Part shown: positions 55,606 through 63,933 of the stretch, in pieces
How positions within the stretch are numbered: position 1 is the first letter of the stretch
Layout of the letters: each line of letters begins with the position of its first letter
Assembly: GCF_001485535.1 (NCBI RefSeq)
Contig: NZ_BCMZ01000001.1
Coordinates: 434,001 to 498,000 of the forward strand
Length of the DNA: 64,000 bases
Reading direction: 5' to 3'
Origin: Halobacterium sp. CBA1132
Lineage (GTDB): Archaea; Halobacteriota; Halobacteria; Halobacteriales; Halobacteriaceae
The notes under the pieces: generated by a model
The model's input: only the letters and a program-made list of their open reading frames with translations
The model's database searches: none
Told to the model about the DNA's origin: nothing
Program-made: the position numbers and the translations under genes

Positions 55606-55698
55606 TCAAAGAGCCGTTTGACTCTCCAGAAAGGACTTGATACCGGCGGGCGACGACGCAACTGGAGCGCCACCGGCCCCCGAACCCCCACCCCCCAT
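55606..55698 (-). CDS. Possible small Gly/Ser-rich protein
   Basis: 30 codons from ATG 55698: a Gly-rich head, then PVASSPAGIKSFLESQTAL. It fills the gap between purNH and folCP on the same strand. GGTGA lies about 12 nt upstream as a possible ribosome site. Third-position GC is weaker than in neighbours, so it may be spurious. Confidence 0.3.
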   Translation of the reverse strand: MGGGGSGAGGAPVASSPAGIKSFLESQTAL

Positions 55699-55760
55699 CA
55701 CTGCCCCCTTCACCTGTGTCAGCCTACTGGCGCTCCGCTCTCCTCCGAAACCGAGCCTGC

Positions 55761-57371
55761 TCAGTCGTGGCGGAAGGTGCGGTGCCCGGTGAACACCATC
55801 GCCATCCCGTGCTCGTTTGCTTCCTCGACGACGTCCTCGTCGTTGACGGAGCCGCCGGGCTGGATGACGGCTTCGACGCCCGCATCGGCGGCGGCCTCGA
55901 TGCCGTCCGGGAACGGGAAGAACGCATCGGAGGCCATCACGGCGCCCTCGGCGCTCTTGCCGTCGGCGTCGCGCTCGGCCTTCTTCGCGGCGAGTTCGAC
56001 GGCGTCCACGCGGGAGACCTGTCCGACGCCGAGGCCGACGGTCTCGGTGCCGTCCGCGAAGAGGATGCCGTTGGACTTGACGTGCTTGAGCACGCGCCAC
56101 GCGAACAGCATCGTCTCGAATTCGTCCTCGGTGGGCTCGCGCTCCGTGACGACTTCGAGGTCGTCGCGTTCGGGGGCCCAGAGGTCCCGTTCCTGCACGA
56201 GGCGGCCACCGACCAGGGGCTTCTCCGTGAGCGTCTCCGAGACCTCGCCCAGGTCACCGACGTCGAGCACGCGGAGGTTGTCCTTCGCGGTGAGTACGTC
56301 GAGCGCGCCGTCGGTGTAGCCGGGCGCGACGACGACCTCCTTGAAGGAGTCGACGACGAGTTCCGCGGTCGCCTCGTCGCACTCGCGGTTGAGCGCGACG
56401 ATGCCGCCGAACGCGCTCTTGGCGTCCGTGGCGAGCGCGTCGGCGTAGGCCTCGGCGAGCGTGTCCGCGACCGCGGCGCCCGCGGGGTTGGTGTGCTTGA
56501 TGACGGCGGCCGCCGGCTCGTCGAACTCCTTGATGAGGTTGAGCGCGGCGTCGGCGTCGTTGTAGTTGTTGTACGACAGCGCCTTCGCGCCCTCGTTGCG
56601 CTGGTCGGCGTGGACGACGCTGGCCTCCTCGCAGGTGTCGTCGCGGTAGAGCGCGGCGTCCTGATGGGGGTTCTCGCCGTACCGCAGGTCGCTGTCGCGG
56701 TCGTTGCTCACGAGCCGGCGCACCGGGAAGTCGCCGCCCGTGTCAGCGTCGACGGTGACGCCCTCAGAGGTGACGTCGAGGTCGCCGTTGGCAGCCCACC
56801 GGACGGCGCGCGGGTACGCCTCGAACTCGGCGTCGTAGAGCACGCGCTCCTTGAGGTCGCTCTCGTCGTCGTCCGCGTAGACGGGGACCGGCTCCTGCGT
56901 GACGACGGGGCCGGCGTCGACGTCCTCGGTGCGGACGCTGCCGTCGTCGGCGACGGCGTTCGTGACGACGTGAACCGTACAACCCGTCATGGAGACCTCT
57001 GCGTCCAGCACTTGCTCGTGGGCGTCCGCGCCGGGGAACGACGGCAGGAGGCTCGGGTGGACGTTCAGCGTGAGCGGCGTCGCCTCCAGGAACACCTCCG
57101 AGAGCACGCGCATGTAGCCGTCGAGGCAAACGAGGTCGACGTCGTAGTCGTCGAGCGCGTCGACGACGCGGCGCTCGTGGTCGCGCCGGGACTCGTCGTC
57201 GCGATGCTCGACGACTTCTGTCGGGATGTCCCGCGCCTCGGCCGCGTCGAGGACGGGCGCGTCGGCGTCGTCCGTGAGCACGACGGCGAGGTCGGCGCCG
57301 CCGGGCCGCAGGTCGTCGATGTGCAGGAGGTTTCGGCCGCGGTTGCTGGCCAGACCGGCTACGTTCGTCAT
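55761..57371 (-). CDS. purNH: Fused phosphoribosylglycinamide formyltransferase / AICAR formyltransferase
   Basis: 536 residues. The N-terminal 190 residues are PurN-like (Asn103-x-His105 in LNVHPSLLPSFPG; Asp of VDAGP near 152). The rest is the AICAR formyltransferase half of PurH (RYGENPHQ, SYNNYNDADAALNL, VIKHTNPAG). The IMP cyclohydrolase half of bacterial PurH is absent; archaea commonly use PurO for that step, not in the window. Supplies both formyl transfers of purine synthesis. ATG 57371 has a CTTTG box about 30 nt upstream. Confidence 0.92.
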   Translation of the reverse strand: MTNVAGLASNRGRNLLHIDDLRPGGADLAVVLTDDADAPVLDAAEARDIPTEVVEHRDDESRRDHERRVVDALDDYDVDLVCLDGYMRVLSEVFLEATPLTLNVHPSLLPSFPGADAHEQVLDAEVSMTGCTVHVVTNAVADDGSVRTEDVDAGPVVTQEPVPVYADDDESDLKERVLYDAEFEAYPRAVRWAANGDLDVTSEGVTVDADTGGDFPVRRLVSNDRDSDLRYGENPHQDAALYRDDTCEEASVVHADQRNEGAKALSYNNYNDADAALNLIKEFDEPAAAVIKHTNPAGAAVADTLAEAYADALATDAKSAFGGIVALNRECDEATAELVVDSFKEVVVAPGYTDGALDVLTAKDNLRVLDVGDLGEVSETLTEKPLVGGRLVQERDLWAPERDDLEVVTEREPTEDEFETMLFAWRVLKHVKSNGILFADGTETVGLGVGQVSRVDAVELAAKKAERDADGKSAEGAVMASDAFFPFPDGIEAAADAGVEAVIQPGGSVNDEDVVEEANEHGMAMVFTGHRTFRHD

Positions 57372-57539
57372 GTCTCATCGACCGGCGCGCGCCGGCAAAG
57401 TGGTTGCGGTTCGCGCCCGGGGAGTATGCACGAACTGGCATAGAAACACGCGAATACCGCGTTCGGTACGGAAATAGTATGCATGCTCGTGGTCCGCTCG
57501 ACCGGCAGGCTTTTGCCGCGAGCGCGGCCACTCCGAGGC
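57372..57539. promoter_or_regulatory. Divergent purNH / purB control region
   Basis: 168 nt between two purine genes. AGTATGCA occurs twice in direct orientation (57423-57430 and 57476-57483), 53 nt apart, upstream of both promoters; these could bind a shared purine regulator. purB has GGCTTTTGCC (57508-57517), about 29 nt before its ATG. Confidence 0.5.
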
Positions 57540-58916
57540 ATGACTGACACCCACGCCCTCCACGCCGTGACGCCGCTGGACGGGCGCTACGCCGGCCGCA
57601 CCGAACCGCTCCGCGAGTACGCCAGCGAGGCCGCGCTGATGCGCGCTCGCGTCCGCGTCGAAGTCGAGTATCTGCTCGCACTCGCCGACCTCGACGAAGT
57701 CGACCTCGACCTCACCGACGAGGAGCGCGAGAATCTGCGCACGGCATACGAGGCCTTCGACGACGAGGACGCCGCGCTCGTGAAAGCCATCGAGACGGAG
57801 GGCGCGCGCGGCTACGACGCCACCAACCACGACGTGAAGGCCGTCGAGTACTTCGTCCGCGAGCACGCGCCCGAACGCGCGCACCCCTGGATTCACTTCG
57901 CGCTCACCAGCGAGGACGTCAACAACCTCGCGCACCGCCTGCTCGTCAAGCCCGCCGTCGAGGACGTGCTCGTGCCGGAACTCCGCGAGGTGCGGGACGC
58001 GCTCGTCGAGTTCGCCCACGACTACGCCGACCTCCCGATGCTCGCGCGCACCCACGGCCAGCCAGCCACGCCGACAACGTTCGGCAAGGAGATGGCCGTC
58101 TACGCCGCCCGCGTCGGCCGCACCATCGCGCGCGTCGAGAGCGCCAGCGACGACCTCGCGGGGAAGCTCGCGGGTGCGTCCGGCACGTGGGCCGCCCACC
58201 ACGCCGCCTTCCCCGAGGTCGACTGGCGGGCGTTCTCCCGCGAGTTCGTGGAAGGACTCGGACTGGCGTACACCGAACCGACGACGCAGGTCAACCCCAG
58301 CGACGACCTCGGCGCGCTGTTCGACGCGCTCACGGGCGTCAACGGCGTTCTGGTGGACCTCTCGCGCGACGTCTGGCTGTACGTCTCCCAGCGCTACCTC
58401 GGGCAGGACGCCGCCAAATCAGAGACCGGTTCCTCGACGATGCCGCACAAGGTCAACCCCATCGACTTCGAGAACGCCGAGGGGAACCTCTCGAAGGCCA
58501 ACAGCGACCTCGACTTCCTCTCGGAGTACCTCGCGACGAGCCGCCTCCAGCGCGACCTCTCGGACTCGACGGTGAAGCGCAACGTCGGCGCGTCGCTGTC
58601 GTACTGCCTGCTCGCGTACTCGAAGCTCCAGAACGGGCTCGCGAAGGTCACGCCCAACGAGCGAGTCATGCGCGAGGACCTCGAAGCCAACCCCGAGGTC
58701 ATCGGAGAGGCCGTCCAGACGATTCTCCGCCGCGAGGGCCACGGCGACGCCTACGAGCGCGTGAAGGAGCTCACGCGCGGCGAGCGCGTCACCCTCGAGG
58801 ACTTCCACGACCTCTTCGCGGAGCTGGACGTCGAGGAGTCGGTCCGCGAGGAACTGCTCGCGCTCACGCCCGCCTCGTACACGGGCGTCGCCGGCGACCT
58901 CGCGCGCGACGCCTGA
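57540..58916 (+). CDS. purB: Adenylosuccinate lyase
   Basis: 458 residues of the fumarase/aspartase superfamily. Catalyses two steps of AMP synthesis (SAICAR to AICAR; adenylosuccinate to AMP). Signature GSSTMPHKVNPIDFENAEGN near residue 300 holds the catalytic Ser loop; THGQPATPTTFGKE near 170 gives the general acid His; TSEDVNNLAH is near 122. ATG 57540 fits the leaderless spacing. Divergent from purNH. Confidence 0.94.
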   Translation: MTDTHALHAVTPLDGRYAGRTEPLREYASEAALMRARVRVEVEYLLALADLDEVDLDLTDEERENLRTAYEAFDDEDAALVKAIETEGARGYDATNHDVKAVEYFVREHAPERAHPWIHFALTSEDVNNLAHRLLVKPAVEDVLVPELREVRDALVEFAHDYADLPMLARTHGQPATPTTFGKEMAVYAARVGRTIARVESASDDLAGKLAGASGTWAAHHAAFPEVDWRAFSREFVEGLGLAYTEPTTQVNPSDDLGALFDALTGVNGVLVDLSRDVWLYVSQRYLGQDAAKSETGSSTMPHKVNPIDFENAEGNLSKANSDLDFLSEYLATSRLQRDLSDSTVKRNVGASLSYCLLAYSKLQNGLAKVTPNERVMREDLEANPEVIGEAVQTILRREGHGDAYERVKELTRGERVTLEDFHDLFAELDVEESVREELLALTPASYTGVAGDLARDA

Positions 58917-58975
58917 CACAAACGCGCGTCGAACCCTACCGAACGCTTTTGCCGAATCCGCGAGCAGTCCCGCGC

Positions 58976-59179
58976 ATGGAAGAGAACGGCTGCCCGAAGT
59001 GCGGTCACGACGAAGTCGACGTCGGCTCCATCTCGGCGACCGGCTCCGGGCTCTCGAAGATGTTCGACATCCAGACGAACAACTTCCAGACCGTCACCTG
59101 CACGTCCTGTGGCTACACGGAACTGTACGCGGACGTGGACTCGCGTGGCGCCGACCTCGCGGACGTCTTCTTCGGCTAG
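58976..59179 (+). CDS. Small zinc-ribbon protein
   Basis: 67 residues with two CxxC knuckles: GCPKCG at residues 5-10 and CTSCGYTE near 43. Between them lies a Gly/Ser stretch. Typical of small nucleic-acid-binding zinc ribbons; partner unknown. CTTTTG box 29 nt before the ATG shows its own promoter. Shares CTAG 59176-59179 with dapE. Confidence 0.78.
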   Translation: MEENGCPKCGHDEVDVGSISATGSGLSKMFDIQTNNFQTVTCTSCGYTELYADVDSRGADLADVFFG

Positions 59180-60246
59180 ACCAGCGCGTCTAGCGCGCCT
59201 GTGACGATTTCGGCGGCGCGCTCGACGTCCGACCGACGGACGTACTCGCGTTGCGCGTGCGCGACCGGCCCCTCGTCGTCTGCGAGCACGCCCGGCCCGA
59301 ACACCACGGTCGGCGCGTCCGCCGCGAAGTACGACGCCTCGGTAGCGGCGCCGAACGGCCGCGCGCTCCCGGCGCCCGCGTCGACGAGCGCCTCCACGAC
59401 CGCGCTGTCGTCGGCCGTGTCGAACGCTTCGAGGAACGGCGTCTCCCGCTCGGCCGGGTCGACGTTGACGCCGACCTGCCCCGGAACCGAATCGCGGACG
59501 TGCGCCGCGAACCCGTCGAAGAACTCCGTCTGCGTCTCCGGCGGTACCGTCCGCCGGTCGAACGTAATCGTACACTCGTCGGGCACGCGGTTCGCGGCGT
59601 CCCCGCCCTCGATGCGCGTGGGCGTGAGCGTCGGCGGCCCGAGTTCCGGGTGCTCGGCGGCGCCCCGAGCGGCGTCGTACGTCCGCACCGCTTCCAGCGC
59701 CTGCTCGGCCGCAGCGACCGCGTTCGCGCCCGTTCCCGGTTCCGCGGCGTGGGCGCCCTCGCCGGTCAGTTCGACGGTGCCTTGGAAGCGACCGCGGGCG
59801 CTCGTGCAGGCGTCGAGGTCCGTCGGCTCGCCCACGATGACACCGTCCGCGTCGAGGTCGAGTGCGGCCGCGCCCGTCGAGTCCGTCTCCTCGTCGGGCG
59901 TCACCGCCAGCGTCACGCGGCCCTCTTCGGCGTCGACGGCGAGGAACGCCGCGAGTAGCGCGGCCAGCGGCCCCTTCGCGTCACAGGCGCCCCGTCCCTC
60001 GACGATGTCGCCGTCCCGCGAGAACTCCACGTGCGGCGGCACCGTGTCGATGTGCGTGTTGAGCACGACGTGGGGCACTCCACTCCCCTTCGACGCGAGC
60101 ACGTTCCCGGCGTCGTCGACCTCAGGTTCGCGGCCGTGCTCGCGCAGCGTCGCGACGAGCAACTCGCGCATCTCGCCCACGTCCTCGTGGGAGGGCGTGC
60201 GGACTGCGCGCTCGTGGAAGTCCAGAACGGAGAAGTCGTCAGGCAT
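59176..60246 (-). CDS. dapE: Succinyl-diaminopimelate desuccinylase-like M20 peptidase
   Basis: 356 residues. M20 metal ligands: His in LNTHIDTVPP near 63, Asp in GRGACDAKGP near 90, Glu pair in TPDEETDS near 120 and Glu in VGEPTD near 143. The dimerisation lobe spans about 160-270. Last gene of the lysine operon, overlapping dapF by 8 nt, which favours DapE over other M20 enzymes. Removes succinate to give LL-diaminopimelate. Confidence 0.9.
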   Translation of the reverse strand: MPDDFSVLDFHERAVRTPSHEDVGEMRELLVATLREHGREPEVDDAGNVLASKGSGVPHVVLNTHIDTVPPHVEFSRDGDIVEGRGACDAKGPLAALLAAFLAVDAEEGRVTLAVTPDEETDSTGAAALDLDADGVIVGEPTDLDACTSARGRFQGTVELTGEGAHAAEPGTGANAVAAAEQALEAVRTYDAARGAAEHPELGPPTLTPTRIEGGDAANRVPDECTITFDRRTVPPETQTEFFDGFAAHVRDSVPGQVGVNVDPAERETPFLEAFDTADDSAVVEALVDAGAGSARPFGAATEASYFAADAPTVVFGPGVLADDEGPVAHAQREYVRRSDVERAAEIVTGALDALV

Positions 60247-61057
60247 CGAGTTGGCGCGCGGAGACGACCTCGGCTTCCCCGTCGAGCTCGTGCTCGGTCG
60301 GGCCGCGCAGCGTCGCCGTGGTGCCCGAGAGGTCGACGTGGAGTTCGCCGCCCGGCGGCCGGACCGCGACGCGGTCGCCGCAGCGTCCCTCGCGGCGCGC
60401 GACCGCGGCAACCGCGACCGCGCCCGTCCCACAGGAGTCGGTCTCGCCTTCCACGCCGCGCTCGAACGTGCGCTGGCGGAACGCGTCCTCGCCGTCCGGA
60501 GACGCGAACGTGACGTTCGCGCCGTCCGGGAACGCCTCGTGGTGGCGGATTTCGGGGGCGTCGGCTTCGACGTCCACGTCGTCGACGTCGTCTACGAACA
60601 CGACGGCGTGCGGGACGCCCGTGTTCACGGCGGTGACCTCGTAGCCAGCTAGTTCTTCGCGCTCCATCGGTTCGTCGCGGAACGTCGGTACCTCACGGGC
60701 TTCGAACGACGGTTCGCCCATCTCTACGGTGACCTCCGCGCCGTCGAGGTCCGCGCGTCGCGTCCCCGCCTGCGTGTCCAACATCACGGCGTCGGCGCCG
60801 GTCTGCTCGGCGACCCAGCGGGCCGCACAGCGCGCGCCGTTCCCGCACATGTCGGCTGTGGAGCCGTCGGGCTGGCGCAGCGTCATCACCGCCCGGGGCG
60901 GCGTGTAGCGGTCCTCCAGCGCGAGAAAGAGGACGCCGTCGATGCCGAGGTCGGCGCAGAGCCGCTCGGCGAACGCCCCGCGGTCGGGGACGTAGTTCGA
61001 CGCGTCGACGATTGCGAAGTCGTTGCCGGTGCCGTGGTATCGTTCGTAGGGAATCAT
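60239..61057 (-). CDS. dapF: Diaminopimelate epimerase
   Basis: 272 residues. Converts LL- to meso-diaminopimelate. The two catalytic cysteines are in ADMCGNGARCAARW near 74 and TDSCGTGAVAVA near 210. YHGTGNDFAIVDA at residues 7-19 is the family start. The ATG (61057) overlaps the stop of a 10-codon minigene (TAATG). Confidence 0.94.
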   Translation of the reverse strand: MIPYERYHGTGNDFAIVDASNYVPDRGAFAERLCADLGIDGVLFLALEDRYTPPRAVMTLRQPDGSTADMCGNGARCAARWVAEQTGADAVMLDTQAGTRRADLDGAEVTVEMGEPSFEAREVPTFRDEPMEREELAGYEVTAVNTGVPHAVVFVDDVDDVDVEADAPEIRHHEAFPDGANVTFASPDGEDAFRQRTFERGVEGETDSCGTGAVAVAAVARREGRCGDRVAVRPPGGELHVDLSGTTATLRGPTEHELDGEAEVVSARQLDA

Positions 61058-61089
61058 TAGTCGAGGTGTAGGTGGTGTACGGGAATCAT
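61057..61089 (-). CDS. 10-codon minigene linking lysA to dapF
   Basis: Encodes MIPVHHLHLD. Its ATG overlaps the lysA stop (ATGA, 61086-61089) and its TAA overlaps the dapF ATG (TAATG, 61055-61059). Its first nine bases repeat the first nine of dapF. It keeps ribosome coupling unbroken across the only gap in the operon. May be a relay or leader peptide, or a duplicated remnant. Confidence 0.45.
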   Translation of the reverse strand: MIPVHHLHLD

Positions 61090-62318
61090 CGTTCCGGGGT
61101 GGTGAGGTCGGACAGCGAGTCTCGTTCGCGGGCGAGCCGGTGGTCGCCGCCGTCGATGACGGCGACGGCGGGTCGCGGTCGAGAGTTGTACTGGGACGCC
61201 ATTTCGACGCCGTAGGCGCCCGCGTTCCCGACCGCGAGCAGGTCACCGCGCTCCGGTCGGGGGAGCCGGCGGTCCGCCGCGAGTACGTCTGTGCTCTCAC
61301 AGATGGGCCCGACCACCGTAACTGTGCGGGCGGGGCGGTCGTGGCTGTCGCGGGTGAGCGTCCGCACTTCGTGGTGGGCGTCGTAGAGCGCGGGCCGCAG
61401 GAGCGTCGTCATGCCGGCGTCGACGCCCGCCAGTGTCGGGCCGTCCGTGCGCTTGACGGTGTTCACTTCGGTCAGGAGGACGCCGGCGTCCGCGACGAGG
61501 AAGCGCCCGGGTTCGACGACCAGTTCTGCGTCCACGCCCGCGAGCGCGTCCCGGGTCGCGTCCGCCACCGAATCGAGGTCCAGCGGCTCCTCCTCGGGGC
61601 GGTACGGGACGCCGAAGCCGCCGCCGACATCCACGAATTCGAGGTCCATGGGCGCGTCGCGTGCGACCGCGGCGAGGCGTTCGACGACCTCGCGGTGGGC
61701 GTCGACGTCCGACTCGGAGAGCATCCCGCTGCCGACGTGGGCGTGAATCCCGACCACGTCGAACCCGCGGGCGTCGGCCTCGCGGAGCACGTCCGCCGCG
61801 CGGTCGTGGGGGATGCCGAATTTGGCGTCCGCGCCGGTCGCCACCTCGTCGCTGTGGCCGGCGCCGACGCCGGGGTGGACGCGGACCGCGAGCCGGCCGT
61901 CGAAGCCGCGCTCTTCGAGGCGGTCGATTGTGTCGCGGGCGCCCACGACGAACGTCGCCTCGGGCGCCGCCTCCAATACGTAGTCGAGGTCGCGGGCGGG
62001 CGGATTGACGGCCGTGTAGTGAATCTCGTCGGGCTCGTAGCCGGCGTCGAGCGCGCGGTACACCTCGCCGGCGGACGCGCACTCCGCGCCGGCGCCCGCG
62101 TCCCGGAGCGCTTCGAGGACCGCGCGGCCGGCGTTGGCCTTCACGGCGTAGTGGACATCGGCGTCCGGGAACGCGGCCGCGAGCCGGTCGTAGCTCTCTC
62201 TGACGCGGTCGAGGTCCTGCACGTACAGCGGCGTCTCGTACTCGGCTGCGAGGTCGCGAAGGTCGGCCGCCGACCAGTCCGCGAGCCGCCGCACGGCGCG
62301 GGCCTCGACGCGCGTCAC
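61086..62318 (-). CDS. lysA: Diaminopimelate decarboxylase
   Basis: 410 residues, PLP enzyme of fold type III. Decarboxylates meso-diaminopimelate to lysine. PLP-Lys is in VHYAVKANAG near residue 60; the phosphate-binding GGGFGVPY near 225; EPGRFLVADAG near 265; and the catalytic Cys-Glu pair GPICESTDVLA near 332. GTG start overlapping the dapD stop (GTGA). Confidence 0.95.
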   Translation of the reverse strand: MTRVEARAVRRLADWSAADLRDLAAEYETPLYVQDLDRVRESYDRLAAAFPDADVHYAVKANAGRAVLEALRDAGAGAECASAGEVYRALDAGYEPDEIHYTAVNPPARDLDYVLEAAPEATFVVGARDTIDRLEERGFDGRLAVRVHPGVGAGHSDEVATGADAKFGIPHDRAADVLREADARGFDVVGIHAHVGSGMLSESDVDAHREVVERLAAVARDAPMDLEFVDVGGGFGVPYRPEEEPLDLDSVADATRDALAGVDAELVVEPGRFLVADAGVLLTEVNTVKRTDGPTLAGVDAGMTTLLRPALYDAHHEVRTLTRDSHDRPARTVTVVGPICESTDVLAADRRLPRPERGDLLAVGNAGAYGVEMASQYNSRPRPAVAVIDGGDHRLARERDSLSDLTTPER

Positions 62319-63193
62319 GACCGCAGAACCTCCTCGCGTTGGGTCGCGTCGAGCGTCTCCGCTTCGAGGTCCATCGCGACGACGGCGGGCTTGAACGCGC
62401 CGCCGTCGAAGAGGTCGTGGTCGCCGACGCTGGACTCCACGTAGCGTGTGAACGCGCGGCGCTCCGGGGGCAGTTCGCCGTACAGAATCTCCTCCTCGAC
62501 GAGGTCGTAGACGGGGATACGCGGCGTCAGCAGCGTGTTCTCGCCGACCACGGAGTCCTCGCCGACGACGAACCCGGAGGTGACCCGGCAGCCAGCGCCC
62601 AGCGACACGCCGTCCTCGACGACGACGGGCGCGCTCTCGACGGGTTCGAGCACGCCGCCGATGAGCGTGTTCGCGCCGAGCTTCACGTCCTCGCCGATCT
62701 GCGCGCAGGAGCCGACGGTGTCACAGGAGTCGACGAGCGTGCCGTCCCCGACGTGCGCGCCGATGTTCACGAACGCGGGGGACATCACGATGCAGTCCGA
62801 GCCGAGGTGCGCGCCGCGGCGGAGTACGGTGCCGTCGGGCGTGTTCCGCGTGCCGCGCTCGTAGAGGTCGTCGGTGTCGCGCAGCGGGAGCACGTCGTGG
62901 TAGGTGACGTCGCCGTACTCGCGGGGTTCGGTCTCGCGGAGCGCGAAGTTCAGGAGGACGCCGCGCTTGACCCACTCGACGGCCTCCCACTCGCCGTTGG
63001 TCTTCTCGGCGGCGCGCACGTCCCCGGCCTCCAGCGCGTCGAGGAACCCTTCGAGCGTGTCGGCGTCGTCGGCGCTCGCGGTTTCGGCTGTCAGGTCGCC
63101 GTCGACGGCTTCGCCGTCTGCCTGAGGCGTCTTCGACGCCTCTCCGGTTTCGTGTCGGTGCCACAGGTCTCGTACGTCAGATTCCAGACTCAT
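62315..63193 (-). CDS. dapD: Tetrahydrodipicolinate N-succinyltransferase with a palindrome-encoded insertion
   Basis: 292 residues. Left-handed beta-helix acyltransferase (hexapeptide turns from about 125 to 235: FVNIGAHVGDGTLVDSCDTVGSCAQIGEDVKLGAN). Adds succinate in the lysine route. After the first helix (VRDLWHRHET) about 17 residues (GEASKTPQADGEAVDGD) are encoded by two hairpins; the family block GFLDALEAGDVRAAEK then follows. The insertion lies far from the active site. Starts in the dapB stop (ATGA). Confidence 0.92.
   Translation of the reverse strand: MSLESDVRDLWHRHETGEASKTPQADGEAVDGDLTAETASADDADTLEGFLDALEAGDVRAAEKTNGEWEAVEWVKRGVLLNFALRETEPREYGDVTYHDVLPLRDTDDLYERGTRNTPDGTVLRRGAHLGSDCIVMSPAFVNIGAHVGDGTLVDSCDTVGSCAQIGEDVKLGANTLIGGVLEPVESAPVVVEDGVSLGAGCRVTSGFVVGEDSVVGENTLLTPRIPVYDLVEEEILYGELPPERRAFTRYVESSVGDHDLFDGGAFKPAVVAMDLEAETLDATQREEVLRS
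63104..63142 (-). repeat. Two in-frame hairpins in dapD
   Basis: 63104-63118 (stem GACGGC, loop TTC on the plus strand) and 63124-63142 (stem GAGGCGTC, loop TTC). On the coding strand both loops read GAA. Perfect stems, 5 nt apart, no stop codon in the dapD frame. Confidence 0.8.
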
Positions 63194-63933
63194 AGTTCGG
63201 AAGCAACCTCCTCGAATCGGTAGAACTGGGCGGGCTGGTCGGCGAGCCACGCGGCGGCGTCGAGCGCGCCCGCCGCGAACACCGACCGATCGCCCGCGCG
63301 GTGTGTGAGTTCCAGCACTTCGCCGTTCCCCGCGAGCAGCGCCTCGTGTTCGCCGGTGACGTCACCGGCTCGGCGCGCGTGTACGCCGATTTCGCCCTCT
63401 TCGCGGGGCTGGTCGCCCACGCGACCGTGGACGCGCTCGGATTCGCCCCGTTCGTCTTCGATGCGGTCGAGTAAGACGTTCGCGGTGCCGCTGGGCGCGT
63501 CGCGCTTCCCGTTGTGGTGGGTCTCGGTGACCTCGACGTCATACTCGGGGAGTGCGCCGACCGCTTCCTCGACGGCGTCCAGCAGCGCCTGCACGCCCCG
63601 CGAGAAGTTCGCGCCGAGCAGGACGGGCGCGTCGCTGCCCGCGTCACGAAGTGTGTCCAACTGCTCGTCGTCGAAGCCCGTGGTGCCGACGACGACGGGG
63701 ACGCCGGCGTCCGCGCAAGCGGTCACGTACTCCACGCTCACCTCCGGCACGGTAAAGTCCACGACCGCGTCAGGATTCTCGGCCTCCACCAGCGACCCGA
63801 ACTCGCTGGCGGGGTCGAGGCCGTCGCCGCCGTCACGAGACGTCGCGAACGCCACGTCGACGCCGCGCTCGCTGGCGGCCTCCCGGACCTCGCGGCCCAT
63901 CCGTCCGGTCGCGCCAGTGACCCCGATTCTCAT
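63190..63933 (-). CDS. dapB: 4-Hydroxy-tetrahydrodipicolinate reductase
   Basis: 247 residues. NAD(P)-binding GVTGATGRMGREV at 4-16; VGTTGFDDEQ near 82; the catalytic segment ETHHNGKRDAPSGTA near 136-150 holds the His pair and Lys. Reduces the DapA product. Starts in the dapA stop (ATGA). Confidence 0.95.
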   Translation of the reverse strand: MRIGVTGATGRMGREVREAASERGVDVAFATSRDGGDGLDPASEFGSLVEAENPDAVVDFTVPEVSVEYVTACADAGVPVVVGTTGFDDEQLDTLRDAGSDAPVLLGANFSRGVQALLDAVEEAVGALPEYDVEVTETHHNGKRDAPSGTANVLLDRIEDERGESERVHGRVGDQPREEGEIGVHARRAGDVTGEHEALLAGNGEVLELTHRAGDRSVFAAGALDAAAWLADQPAQFYRFEEVASEL

